From the NCBI GenBank assembly GCA_016934035.1, contig JAFGTP010000005.1, positions 50,837-114,836 of the forward strand: a DNA stretch of 64,000 bases, in the 5' to 3' direction. This DNA is from Fidelibacterota bacterium. Its GTDB lineage: Bacteria; Fidelibacterota; UBA2242; JAFGTP01. The notes under the pieces are model-generated. The model was not told the origin of the DNA. It worked only from the letters and a program-made list of their open reading frames with translations, and did not search any database. Shown here one piece after another: positions 26,241 through 35,060 of the stretch. Each line of letters begins with the position of its first letter. Positions within the stretch are counted from its first letter, which is position 1. Position numbers and translations under genes: made by a program.

Positions 26241-27052
26241 AATCGGTTCTCCGCGGCTTTGATGATGGACCGCCAGGTCTCTATTTTTGTTTTGCTGGCA
26301 AGATAATCCGGATCGGTCACTCTCTTTCCGACAAAGGTAACTTTGACCCGTCGTATTACTTCGCTTTCTTGCAGTTCAGATATTTTTTTGCCTGCCAGGT
26401 AATTTTCCAATTCTGTGATTTCTGAGACCCTGTCCCGAGTCCCAGCAATAATGACATGAGGCTTTTTAATTCTCTCACCATCCATATCAAACAAGGTCGA
26501 AACAGTAAACAGCGGCATGTCATTGTTGGTTTTTACATCACGGTAATGGTAAGCATGATGGGGAAAATCACGGAACCGAACAGCTGTAATCAGGGAAGAT
26601 TTTAAAAGGTCTCTGTGACGCCAGAATTGGGAAAGGGAATATTCACCGGCATTCTTTCCAATCAGGAGAATTTTGGCTTCAAGGGCCAGCAACGGACCAA
26701 TCAGGTCTGACCATTGGGGAATGAAACCCAGGCTTCCGCCGATGGTGATGCGATTTCTCAAGGGCGTGTTGGCGGCATTTTTTAGAGCACTGATTAAAAT
26801 ATTGTCCGTTGAAATTTTAGTGGATTTTTGAACAATATCGGCATAGGTGGTCATACTGCCAATTTCAACTTCCTGTGAAGTTTGTTTAATATAATTCAAA
26901 TTCAGGTCTTTCAGACATAATAGGCCATGAATATGCGAAAGATCAATGTTGTTCAGTTGTGTACCACCGCCATGCGGCAGAACCGTGTGGTCCCGAAGCA
27001 ATTCACATGCCTCGTCCAGGGAATTCGTATAGTACCATTTTTGTTCACTCAT
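26237..27052 (-). CDS. Xanthine dehydrogenase-family FAD subunit, divergent (YgfM-like)
   Basis: A 271-residue FAD-binding subunit and the first gene of the purine cluster. The first FAD loop is LPHGGGTQLNNIDL and the second RNRITIGGSLGFIPQWSDLIGPL. The usual GGNICNASPAAD consensus, kept in the paralogue at 9755, is replaced. This resembles YgfM, the FAD partner of XdhD. The change near the isoalloxazine/FeS interface could alter the electron acceptor, for example ferredoxin or YgfK instead of NAD. The start is uncertain: ATG at 27052 or a TTG three codons upstream, both with weak ribosome sites. The cluster promoter should lie in 27053-27283. Confidence 0.85.
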   Translation of the reverse strand: MSEQKWYYTNSLDEACELLRDHTVLPHGGGTQLNNIDLSHIHGLLCLKDLNLNYIKQTSQEVEIGSMTTYADIVQKSTKISTDNILISALKNAANTPLRNRITIGGSLGFIPQWSDLIGPLLALEAKILLIGKNAGEYSLSQFWRHRDLLKSSLITAVRFRDFPHHAYHYRDVKTNNDMPLFTVSTLFDMDGERIKKPHVIIAGTRDRVSEITELENYLAGKKISELQESEVIRRVKVTFVGKRVTDPDYLASKTKIETWRSIIKAAENRL

Positions 27053-27283
27053 GGTTTTCAATTTCTTTTTTCAGGAGGAGAATGTCAAGGAAAAAATATT
27101 TTTCAAAACTCTGACATCTAAGCCCTTTATCCCTAATCCTTTAGAAATAATAATAATATCAGTTTTTATGAAAAAAAATTGAAATTTTTCAAAAAATTAT
27201 AAAATTTCTATTCAAAGTATTTGATATATTTATTATTATTGTAAAAGAATTCGTTAACAATAACAAAACCAAAAGAGAGAGTT

Positions 27284-28918
27284 ATGATTAAACAAAATCT
27301 GGTTGCTCTGTTCGAACAAACCATACAGTCAAACTGGGACCTGCCTGCTTTTTCCGATTACAAAGGTGAGGTATACAATTACCGACAGGTTGCAGAAACA
27401 ATCTTTGAAATCCATGCAATGTTTAAACGGTTAAATATTGAGCCGGGTGACAGAGTTGCGCTGCTGTCGGAAAACAGCTCCACCTGGGCCATGACCTATC
27501 TGGCAACCCTTTCCTACGGTGCTGTGATTGTTCCGATTCTTCCTGATTTTCATACCCGTGATATAGCCCATATTCTGCAGCATTCTGAATCCAGTTGCCT
27601 GTTCACAATTGAAAATTTTTATGACAAACTGGACAGCGAAGAGATTAATAATCTGAAAGCCGTCATCAGCCTCAAAGATTTTTCCTTATTTTACCTGGAT
27701 AAAAAAATATCAAAAAAGTGGGAGACAAGCTCGGAAATTTCAAAAAACGAAACCCTCTCCCGCAATTCTTTTAAACTTCCTCAAGTTGAAAATCCAGCTC
27801 TGGCCAGTATTTCCTACACCTCCGGGACCACGGGCTTTTCCAAAGGGGTCATGACTTCCCATAACAATCTGGTTTCCAATATTGTCTTTGCAATAGAAAA
27901 CCTGGTACTTCATCCCGGTGATAAAATCCTGTCTTTTTTACCTCTGGCCCATTCCTTTGGTTGCGCTTTCGAATTTTTATTTCCTTTTTGCCGGGGCGCA
28001 TTTATCAACTTTTTAAACAAAATTCCATCTCCGCGTATTATTATGGAAGCCTTTGAATATGTCAAACCCCGATTAATTCTTTCCGTACCCCTCATCCTGG
28101 AAAAAATTTATAATAAAGAAATTAAACCAAAAATCGAGTCACAACCTGTCAAGAGCCTGTTAAAACTGCCTGGCAGCAAACAATTGATTCAGAAAAAAAT
28201 TTATAAAAGCCTGGTCAATGTTTTTGGTGGAAATTTTCAGGAACTGATAATCGGAGGAGCGCCCCTGAATCACCAGGTCGAAGAATTTTTAATGGACATA
28301 AAATTTCCCATGACCATCGGTTATGGCATGACAGAATGTGCACCCCTGATCAGCTATTCTTCATGGAAAACACGTAGAATTAAATCGGTGGGGAAAAAAG
28401 TGGATAATATGGAAGTAACAATCGACTCCGATGACCCGCAACATAAAATTGGTGAAATTCTGGTCAAAGGTGAAAATCTGTTCATGGGATATTTCAAAGA
28501 TGAGGAGACCACTCGAAAGAGTTTCAAGGGAGAGTGGTTTTGTACTGGCGACCTCGGCACCATGGATGACGACGGGTTTATTTATATCAATGGACGCAGT
28601 AAAACCATGATTCTGGGCCCTTCAGGTCAGAATATTTTCCCGGATGAAATTGAGTCCCGTATCAACAACCTTCCTCTCGTGCAGGAATCCCTGGTTTTGG
28701 AACGTAACCAAAAACTCGTGGCTCTGGTCTATCCTGATTTTGTGGAAGTGGACAAACAAAAAATCAATCAGGCAGAACTGAAGAATATCATGGAAGAAAA
28801 TCGTAAAATACTTAATGGCCTTTTGCCCCAGTATGCAAAAGTCACCGAATTTCAACTTTATCCTGAGGAGTTTGAAAAGTCACCCACCAAGAAAATCAAG
28901 CGGTACCTCTACCGGTAG
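27284..28918 (+). CDS. AMP-forming acyl-CoA synthetase / long-chain fatty acid-CoA ligase-like
   Basis: A 544-residue ANL-superfamily adenylate-forming enzyme. The P-loop is SYTSGTTGFSKGV at about residues 177-189. The adenine/acyl motif is GYGMTECAPL, the hinge region GDLGTMDDDGFIYINGRSKTMI, and the catalytic lysine lies in SPTKKIKRYLYR near the C-terminus. It activates a carboxylic acid with ATP and CoA; motif style suggests medium- or long-chain fatty acids. It is divergent from the purine cluster across a 222-base AT-rich gap and has a GAGAGAG ribosome site. No partner gene is attached, and a functional link to the purine genes is not evident. Confidence 0.87.
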   Translation: MIKQNLVALFEQTIQSNWDLPAFSDYKGEVYNYRQVAETIFEIHAMFKRLNIEPGDRVALLSENSSTWAMTYLATLSYGAVIVPILPDFHTRDIAHILQHSESSCLFTIENFYDKLDSEEINNLKAVISLKDFSLFYLDKKISKKWETSSEISKNETLSRNSFKLPQVENPALASISYTSGTTGFSKGVMTSHNNLVSNIVFAIENLVLHPGDKILSFLPLAHSFGCAFEFLFPFCRGAFINFLNKIPSPRIIMEAFEYVKPRLILSVPLILEKIYNKEIKPKIESQPVKSLLKLPGSKQLIQKKIYKSLVNVFGGNFQELIIGGAPLNHQVEEFLMDIKFPMTIGYGMTECAPLISYSSWKTRRIKSVGKKVDNMEVTIDSDDPQHKIGEILVKGENLFMGYFKDEETTRKSFKGEWFCTGDLGTMDDDGFIYINGRSKTMILGPSGQNIFPDEIESRINNLPLVQESLVLERNQKLVALVYPDFVEVDKQKINQAELKNIMEENRKILNGLLPQYAKVTEFQLYPEEFEKSPTKKIKRYLYR

Positions 28919-29072
28919 TCCTGTTGAGCAGAATTAAAATTACCGGCACATAACAGATCTTTTTCTTTTTTCTAAAAAAAAATAGTAAAGTATTGAATTT
29001 ATGCTTTCAGAAAGATACTTTTTGAACAATAGTAGTGATTAATCATATCCTTAATTTTGAGTAGGAAACTTT

Positions 29073-31694
29073 ATGGATGATATCAGAAAAAAAGCCTTGG
29101 ACCTGTTGGCAAAAAATCAGCAGGAGCCCGACGATATTTTCGAAGAAAAAGATTTTAAAAAATTAATTCATGAATTGAAAGTCCACCAAATTGAACTGGA
29201 AATTCAAAATGAAAATTTAATCGAACTAAACCAGGAACTGGAACAGTCCCGAAACCACTATTTCAATCTTTTTAATAACGCGCCGGTAGGATATCTGATG
29301 CTTTCCAAGTCTGCCACGATAATGGAAGTGAACACCACCTTTACGAAACTGGTGGGCAAACCGCTGAATGAACTCAGAAATTCTTATTTTATTGATTTGA
29401 TTGATTCCGGTTCAAGGGAAATCTTTCTGGGTCGATTCAAAGCAATTTTCAATTCACCGGAAGGAAAAAACCTGGAAGCCCGGCTGCAGACTGGCAAGGG
29501 AGAAATATTTGTTAATTTAAAAGGTGAGAAAATCAAACTTGGCAAAAAAGATGATTTTCTTTTCCTGTCAGTGGTCGATATCACCGAAAGGAAAAAGAAC
29601 GAAGAAAAAATCAACCATCTGAACAGGGTATTAAAGGCCGTCCGTGATATAGATAAACTCATTTCCACAGAAAAGAACCGGGACCGTTTGTTATCAGAAA
29701 GTATAAAGGTTCTCGGTGCAACCCGCGGGTACCAGAATGTCTGGATTGCGCTTTATGAACAAGATTTTAAAAAAGTCACCCATTTTTATGCCAATGATTC
29801 CAATTCAAAAATCGACAGAATCAAAACATTACTGGAATCAGGCCGGGACATTTATTGTGTGGAAAAAGCCAAAGCATCCAATACCGTCGTTCAAGCCTCT
29901 TACAATGAAAATGATTGCAATCAATGTCCTGTTTGCGAAGATGGTCTGCTTTTTTGCACATATACCTCACGGTTGCGATACAATGATCAGGTGTACGGCA
30001 TTATTTCTTCCGGCCTGGAGTTTGGTTTTCCTCGCAGTGATGATGAGAAGTTATTGTTTACTGAAATTGCCAACGACTTGTCCTACGCTTTGCACTGGAT
30101 TCAGGTGACCCGGGAACGTGAAGAACTGCTGGAAAATCTTCGTTATGAGCGGGACCTCATCGCCAACATCATGAACACCAGCCCTTCGGGAATTACTCTG
30201 GTCAATAGCGAAGGCCTCATTACATTCATGAACCAAAAAGCCAGAGAAATCATGGGCCTGGAAGGAAGTCAAGAAAATTATTCATACAATGATTCCAAAT
30301 TTCAAATTACAACTTACGACGGTAATCCATATCCGGAAGATAAATTGCCCTTTAGCCTTGTCAAAAAAAGCGGGAAGCCTGTTTCGGGGGTCAAACATGC
30401 CGTTTGCCTTCAAAATGGTGTCCGGCGACTGCTGTCAATCAGTTCAAGTCCATCATTTGATAAAGACCACAACTTCAATGGCATGGTTTCGGTGATTACC
30501 GATGTCACCCAGGCCGTTATCAACGAAAGGGAACGGACCCGTCTGGAAAAAGAGGCAGCCCGATCCCAGCGGCTGGAAACCATCGGGACCCTGGCTGGCG
30601 GCATTGCTCATGATTTTAATAATATTTTGACACCTATCGTTGGCTATTCCGATATGTTATTGCAGGGGAGAATCCAACCGGACCGAATGAATGAATATGT
30701 CAGCGATATCTATGATGCCGCCATTCGGGCCAAAGACCTGGTAGCCCAGATTTTGAGCTTTAGTCGAAATGACGAACAAAACCGGGAGCCGATTTACATA
30801 TATCCTGTCGTGAAAGAAGTGGTGAAACTGCTGCAGCATACCATTCCGGCGACCATTACCATCGTTTCAGCTGTTGATGAGACAAGCGACAAAATTCTGG
30901 CCGATGCCACCAAAATTCACCAGGTTTTGATGAATTTATGCACCAATGCCTTCCATGCCATGGAGGAAACCGGCGGGGTCTTATATGTCAGTTTGGAACA
31001 GGTCAACATTTCCAGACAGGAGAGTGATGAATACTATGACCTTAATCCGGGCAAACATCTCAAAATCCTAGTCAAAGATACAGGCACCGGCATTGAACAG
31101 GAGTTGCTGGAAAAAATATTTGAGCCCTTTTTTACCACCAAGGAAGTTGACAAAGGCACCGGACTGGGGCTGAGTGTGGTCCATGGCGTCGTCAAAAGCC
31201 ATGATGGAATGATCATTGTCAACTCCGAAGTGGGCAAAGGATCGGAATTTATTATCTATTTTCCGGTTTTTGATACCCAAAAATCTGTCGATTTCAATCT
31301 CGACACGCCGGAGTTGAAAAAAGGTAATGAATCCATTTTAATCGTTGATGATAATGAGGCGGTCCTGAAGCTGGCATCCAAATTTTTGTCTTCCCTGGGT
31401 TACCAGGTGACTGTATCTTCCACCAGCGACAAGGCCCTGGAAATCTACAGGAACAATGTTGCCGGAATTGACCTCCTGATCACGGACCTGACGATGCCCG
31501 GCATGACCGGATTGACCCTCTCCGAAAAAATTCATGAAATCAATAAAAATCTGCCGGTGATTATGATGACCGGGTATGGGTCGAAAATCTCAAAACAGGA
31601 ACAGCTTGAAGCCGGAATTATCAAGATTCTGACTAAACCGGTGCTGATCCATGAACTGTCGGAATTTATTCGGGAAATTTTCGATGAAAAATAA
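29073..31694 (+). CDS. Hybrid sensor histidine kinase (PAS-GAF-PAS-HisKA-HATPase-REC)
   Basis: An 873-residue cytoplasmic hybrid kinase without membrane segments. After a coiled coil (about 1-58) come a PAS domain (60-180), a GAF domain (about 195-345), a second PAS (360-485), HisKA with phosphorylated H513 in GGIAHDFNNILTPI, a HATPase with DTGTGIEQELLEKIFEPFFTTK and GTGLGLSVVHG, and a receiver with D805 in LLITDLTMPG. The GAF domain carries C282, C285, C288 and C295 (NDCNQCPVCEDG), which could bind metal or sense redox state. It is followed 42 bases later by the CheB-CheR fusion, so the two may share a signal pathway. The phosphate target is unknown. Confidence 0.9.
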   Translation: MDDIRKKALDLLAKNQQEPDDIFEEKDFKKLIHELKVHQIELEIQNENLIELNQELEQSRNHYFNLFNNAPVGYLMLSKSATIMEVNTTFTKLVGKPLNELRNSYFIDLIDSGSREIFLGRFKAIFNSPEGKNLEARLQTGKGEIFVNLKGEKIKLGKKDDFLFLSVVDITERKKNEEKINHLNRVLKAVRDIDKLISTEKNRDRLLSESIKVLGATRGYQNVWIALYEQDFKKVTHFYANDSNSKIDRIKTLLESGRDIYCVEKAKASNTVVQASYNENDCNQCPVCEDGLLFCTYTSRLRYNDQVYGIISSGLEFGFPRSDDEKLLFTEIANDLSYALHWIQVTREREELLENLRYERDLIANIMNTSPSGITLVNSEGLITFMNQKAREIMGLEGSQENYSYNDSKFQITTYDGNPYPEDKLPFSLVKKSGKPVSGVKHAVCLQNGVRRLLSISSSPSFDKDHNFNGMVSVITDVTQAVINERERTRLEKEAARSQRLETIGTLAGGIAHDFNNILTPIVGYSDMLLQGRIQPDRMNEYVSDIYDAAIRAKDLVAQILSFSRNDEQNREPIYIYPVVKEVVKLLQHTIPATITIVSAVDETSDKILADATKIHQVLMNLCTNAFHAMEETGGVLYVSLEQVNISRQESDEYYDLNPGKHLKILVKDTGTGIEQELLEKIFEPFFTTKEVDKGTGLGLSVVHGVVKSHDGMIIVNSEVGKGSEFIIYFPVFDTQKSVDFNLDTPELKKGNESILIVDDNEAVLKLASKFLSSLGYQVTVSSTSDKALEIYRNNVAGIDLLITDLTMPGMTGLTLSEKIHEINKNLPVIMMTGYGSKISKQEQLEAGIIKILTKPVLIHELSEFIREIFDEK

Positions 31695-31736
31695 GTGTCG
31701 TCCTGGAACAATACTCACTTAAAGCAAGAGGGGAAT

Positions 31737-34691
31737 ATGGAATTGAACCACATTGTATGCATCGGCGCATCAGCCGGCGGACTAGAAGCTCTGGAATCCT
31801 TTTTTCTCAATATGCCCAGCAACAGCAATCTCGCCTTTGTTGTCATTCAACATTTATCACCGGACTACAAGAGCCTGATGCAGGAATTGCTGTCCAAAAA
31901 AACAGAAATGGTCGTAAAACAGGTGAAAGACGATACCGCTGTTCTGCCCAATCATGTCTATTTGATTCCACCCGGCAATAATCTCAAAATCAAAGACAGC
32001 ACTTTGTACCTGGTTCCCAAAGATAAAACCACACTGCTGAATTTGCCTATTGATATCTTTATGAAATCTCTGGCCCTGGATCAGGGCGATAAATCAATTG
32101 GCATTATTCTGTCCGGCACCGGCAGCGATGGTATGCAGGGCATCCGCTCCATTAAAGAAGCCGGCGGTATGGTGATGGTCCAAGACCAAGATACTGCCAA
32201 ATTTGACGGTATGCCCAAAAGCGCCCTCTCCACCGGATTGGTGGATTTCGTGCTGGCGCCTGAGGATATGCCAGAGCATCTGATAGCCTATCTGAACCAT
32301 CCCCTCATCGCCCGGCAGATGGCTGCCGACCAGATCGTCACTGATGAGGACAATCTGGCTCAGATCTTCACCATTCTCAGCCGCAAAAAAAATATTGATT
32401 TTACCCAGTACAAGCGGAGCACTTTGATGAGAAGGATCCAGCGCCGCCTGTCCGTCAACCATATTCGGGAACTTTCCGACTATGTGAATTTGTTGAACAA
32501 TTCTGAAAATGAAGTCAATATTCTGCAACGGGAATTTTTAATCGGCGTTACCAATTTTTTCCGGGACAAGGAGGTGTTTCAAAAACTGGAAAACAAATAT
32601 ATACCAGAAATTGTCAAACGCACTGGCAACAGTGAAATCAGGGTCTGGGTTGCGGGCTGCTCCAGCGGTGAGGAAGCCTATTCCATCGCGATCCTCTTTC
32701 TTGAAGCCATTGAAAACCAAAAAACCGCTGTCAACCTGAAAATCTTTGCCACAGACATCGACCATAATGCCATCTTCAGGGCAGGTCAGGGCCTCTATCC
32801 GGAAAGTGTTGCAGTTGATATCGATCCCAATCACCTGCATAAATATTTCATTAAAAAAGATGACCAGTATCAAATCATTCGAAAAGTGCGGGAGAGCGTT
32901 ATCTTTGCCTATCACAATCTGATTAATGACCCGCCCTTCACTAATATCGATTTTATCAGCTGCCGGAACCTGATGATCTATTTGCAGACCGGACTCCAGC
33001 AAAAAGTAATCGATCTCTTCAATTTTTCGCTCAATCCTAACGGAATCCTGCTGCTGGGAAAAAGTGAGTCCGTCGGTAAAATTTCCGAAAATTACCAGCA
33101 ATTGCATCCCAAATACAAAATATTTCGGTTCATGGGCAGCAGTAACGCCCATTTTATCAATAAAGGCAATACGGAATTTCCAAGGTATTCCGGCACAAGG
33201 AAACCACTGCCCTCTACTGCCCGGGCAGGTATCAAGAGTTTTGAAGAGAGCCGGATTCTGGAAAGATTTTTACAGACTCTCTACGGCAGTTTTTTACCTG
33301 CCTGCATTATCGTCAATGAAAGCAAGGAAATTCTCCATTCAATCGGTGATATTTCGGAATTTCTGACACTGCCACAGGGTAAACTGGTTAATGATATTAC
33401 CAAGATGGCTACTCGCGACCTGGCCATTCCCATTGCCACGGGATTACAAAAATTGTTCAATCAGAGTGAGGAGATCAAGTATACTAATATTTCTCTGCAC
33501 AAAGGAGACCGGACCCTCAAAATCAATCTGCTCCTGAAGCCCATCCTGCAAAAAAGGGGTCAGCAAAACCTGGCAGCCCTCTTCTTTGAGATTTCAGACG
33601 ATTTGGAAGAAACACCGGCACAGCCCAGAAGACAAAACTATGATATGGACCAAGAGATAAAACAGCGAATTCTGGATCTGGAGCAGGAATTGCAGTTTAC
33701 CCGTGAAAATCTGCAGGCTACTATTGAGGAATTGGAAACCTCCAATGAAGAATTACAAGCCACCAATGAAGAGTTGCTGTCCAGCAATGAAGAATTGCAG
33801 AGCACCAATGAGGAATTACAGTCAGTCAATGAAGAACTCTATACCGTTAATTCTGAATATCAGGAAAAAATCACGGAATTGACAGAACTGAATAATGATA
33901 TCAATAATCTGATGGACAGCACCGAAATCGCCACTATTTTTCTGGATGAAAACCTAGATATACGAAAAATTACACCGGAAGCCAAACTGATTTTCAATTT
34001 TGACGAAAAAGTAATCGGCACTTCCATGTACAAGTACAGCAACCACCTGAAAAGTCTGGATTTGATCAATGTCATCAAATCGGTTATGGAAAATGACCAG
34101 ATTTTCGAAAAAAGCATTTTGTGCGAAAACGGCAATCATTACATGGTCAAAATCAAACCCTACAAAATTTCCTATAAAGTCTATTCTGGCGTAATTATAA
34201 CCTTTATCAACATTACCAAAATTAAAAAGCTCAATGAAAAACTTGAAAAACACATCATCTGGATGGATGCGGCGGCGGAACTGGCCAAAGTCGGCGGCTG
34301 GGAGATTGATCCTGAAACGGGAAAAACCTATTGGACCAGGGAAATCTATAGAATTCATGAAGTGGATGAAAATTTTGACCATAATGTCGAGGTTGGCGTC
34401 AACTTTTACCATCCCGATGATCAACAACGGCTGGAAGCTGCTGTTCGTGCTTGTCTGACCGACGGAATGCCCTTTGACCTGGAATGCCGGTTTATTGGAG
34501 CCAAAGGCACCCATAAAATTGTGCGCTCCATTGGCAAAGCTGAATATAAATATGGTAAAATATCCCGGGTTTTTGGCTCTTTCCAGGATATTACAGAACG
34601 CAAACAGCAGGAAGAAGAAATACGGGCAACGCAACGGAAATATGAAAATCTCATTCAGGAGATGAAGTCCGGAAAGGAAAAATTATCCTAG
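31737..34691 (+). CDS. CheB-CheR-PAS fusion protein
   Basis: A 984-residue cytoplasmic fusion. Residues 1-185 form a CheB methylesterase domain ([12 protein letters not shown] with the catalytic Ser, [11 protein letters not shown] with His, [10 protein letters not shown] with Asp) without the usual receiver. Residues about 205-470 form a CheR methyltransferase ([35 protein letters not shown]). A heptad coiled coil (668-702) leads to two PAS domains. No kinase domain follows, unlike many relatives. The start at 31737 follows AGAGGGG; the longer GTG frame begins at the kinase stop. The pair probably senses and adapts through methylation, perhaps of an atypical target. The plus-strand terminator is at 34723. 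Confidence 0.9.
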   Translation: MELNHIVCIGASAGGLEALESFFLNMPSNSNLAFVVIQHLSPDYKSLMQELLSKKTEMVVKQVKDDTAVLPNHVYLIPPGNNLKIKDSTLYLVPKDKTTLLNLPIDIFMKSLALDQGDKSIGIILSGTGSDGMQGIRSIKEAGGMVMVQDQDTAKFDGMPKSALSTGLVDFVLAPEDMPEHLIAYLNHPLIARQMAADQIVTDEDNLAQIFTILSRKKNIDFTQYKRSTLMRRIQRRLSVNHIRELSDYVNLLNNSENEVNILQREFLIGVTNFFRDKEVFQKLENKYIPEIVKRTGNSEIRVWVAGCSSGEEAYSIAILFLEAIENQKTAVNLKIFATDIDHNAIFRAGQGLYPESVAVDIDPNHLHKYFIKKDDQYQIIRKVRESVIFAYHNLINDPPFTNIDFISCRNLMIYLQTGLQQKVIDLFNFSLNPNGILLLGKSESVGKISENYQQLHPKYKIFRFMGSSNAHFINKGNTEFPRYSGTRKPLPSTARAGIKSFEESRILERFLQTLYGSFLPACIIVNESKEILHSIGDISEFLTLPQGKLVNDITKMATRDLAIPIATGLQKLFNQSEEIKYTNISLHKGDRTLKINLLLKPILQKRGQQNLAALFFEISDDLEETPAQPRRQNYDMDQEIKQRILDLEQELQFTRENLQATIEELETSNEELQATNEELLSSNEELQSTNEELQSVNEELYTVNSEYQEKITELTELNNDINNLMDSTEIATIFLDENLDIRKITPEAKLIFNFDEKVIGTSMYKYSNHLKSLDLINVIKSVMENDQIFEKSILCENGNHYMVKIKPYKISYKVYSGVIITFINITKIKKLNEKLEKHIIWMDAAAELAKVGGWEIDPETGKTYWTREIYRIHEVDENFDHNVEVGVNFYHPDDQQRLEAAVRACLTDGMPFDLECRFIGAKGTHKIVRSIGKAEYKYGKISRVFGSFQDITERKQQEEEIRATQRKYENLIQEMKSGKEKLS
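33738..33842 (+). repeat. Five 21-base direct repeats coding for heptads
   Basis: Five imperfect 21-base units code for seven-residue blocks of the type xxNEELQ inside the CheB-CheR fusion (residues 668-702). They make a regular coiled coil between the CheR and PAS parts. This is a known feature of the family and not a mobile repeat. Confidence 0.75.
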
Positions 34692-34722
34692 CCGGATGGT
34701 ATTTTTGAGAAGTTTTATCAAT

Positions 34723-34751
34723 AAAAAAGTCCCACAGATTGGGACTTTTTT
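34723..34751. terminator. Bidirectional intrinsic terminator
   Basis: A symmetric hairpin with stem AAGTCCCA/TGGGACTT and five-base loop CAGAT is flanked by A-runs on the left and T-runs on the right. It lies between the CheB-CheR gene (plus) and the tRNA-Leu gene (minus) and should stop transcription from both sides. Confidence 0.9.
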
Positions 34752-34759
34752 ATTGTTCG

Positions 34760-34844
34760 TGCCGAAGACCGGAATCGAACCGGTACATGCGTAAAGCACG
34801 AGGGATTTTAAGTCCCTTGCGTCTACCAGTTCCGCCACTTCGGC
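34760..34844 (-). tRNA. tRNA-Leu (anticodon UAA)
   Basis: An 85-base tRNA on the minus strand. The acceptor stem is GCCGAAG/CTTCGGC with discriminator A. The anticodon loop CTTAAAA gives UAA, and a class II long variable arm sits before the T arm GGTTCGATTCC. The CCA end is not encoded, so it must be added after transcription. Confidence 0.96.
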
Positions 34845-34864
34845 ACAGGATAGTTTTGAAATAG

Positions 34865-34937
34865 AGGCGACGACCGGAATTGAACCGGTAAATAACGATT
34901 TTGCAGACCGCTCCCTTAGCCATTTGGGTACGTCGCC
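34865..34937 (-). tRNA. tRNA-Cys (anticodon GCA)
   Basis: A 73-base tRNA on the minus strand, upstream of tRNA-Leu in the same transcript and 20 bases apart. The acceptor stem is GGCGACG/CGTCGCC with discriminator U, which is typical for cysteine. The anticodon loop contains TGCAAAA, giving GCA. The T arm holds GGTTCAATTCC. CCA is not encoded. Confidence 0.96.
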
Positions 34938-35060
34938 AGTGTTAAAAAGCGGGTAAATTTATAGTCTTCCAACTTTAATTACAATCTTTTTTTTGAAATT
35001 CGGAAAATTTGTCCTGCACGGAAAACCGGCGGCTGCGGCCATTCTGGTATACTGTTTTCT

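Noticed and set aside
27053..27283. Several AT-rich -35/-10-like pairs in the divergent gap before the purine cluster and acyl-CoA synthetase gene
   Set aside because: The promoters must be here, but the region is so AT-rich that no pair stands out on either strand.
32538..33152. 204-codon minus-strand frame opposite the CheR domain
   Set aside because: Shadow of a conserved domain on the other strand.
33954..34634. 226-codon minus-strand frame opposite the CheB-CheR fusion
   Set aside because: Antisense to well-supported PAS-coding sequence; no family-like motifs and no ribosome site.
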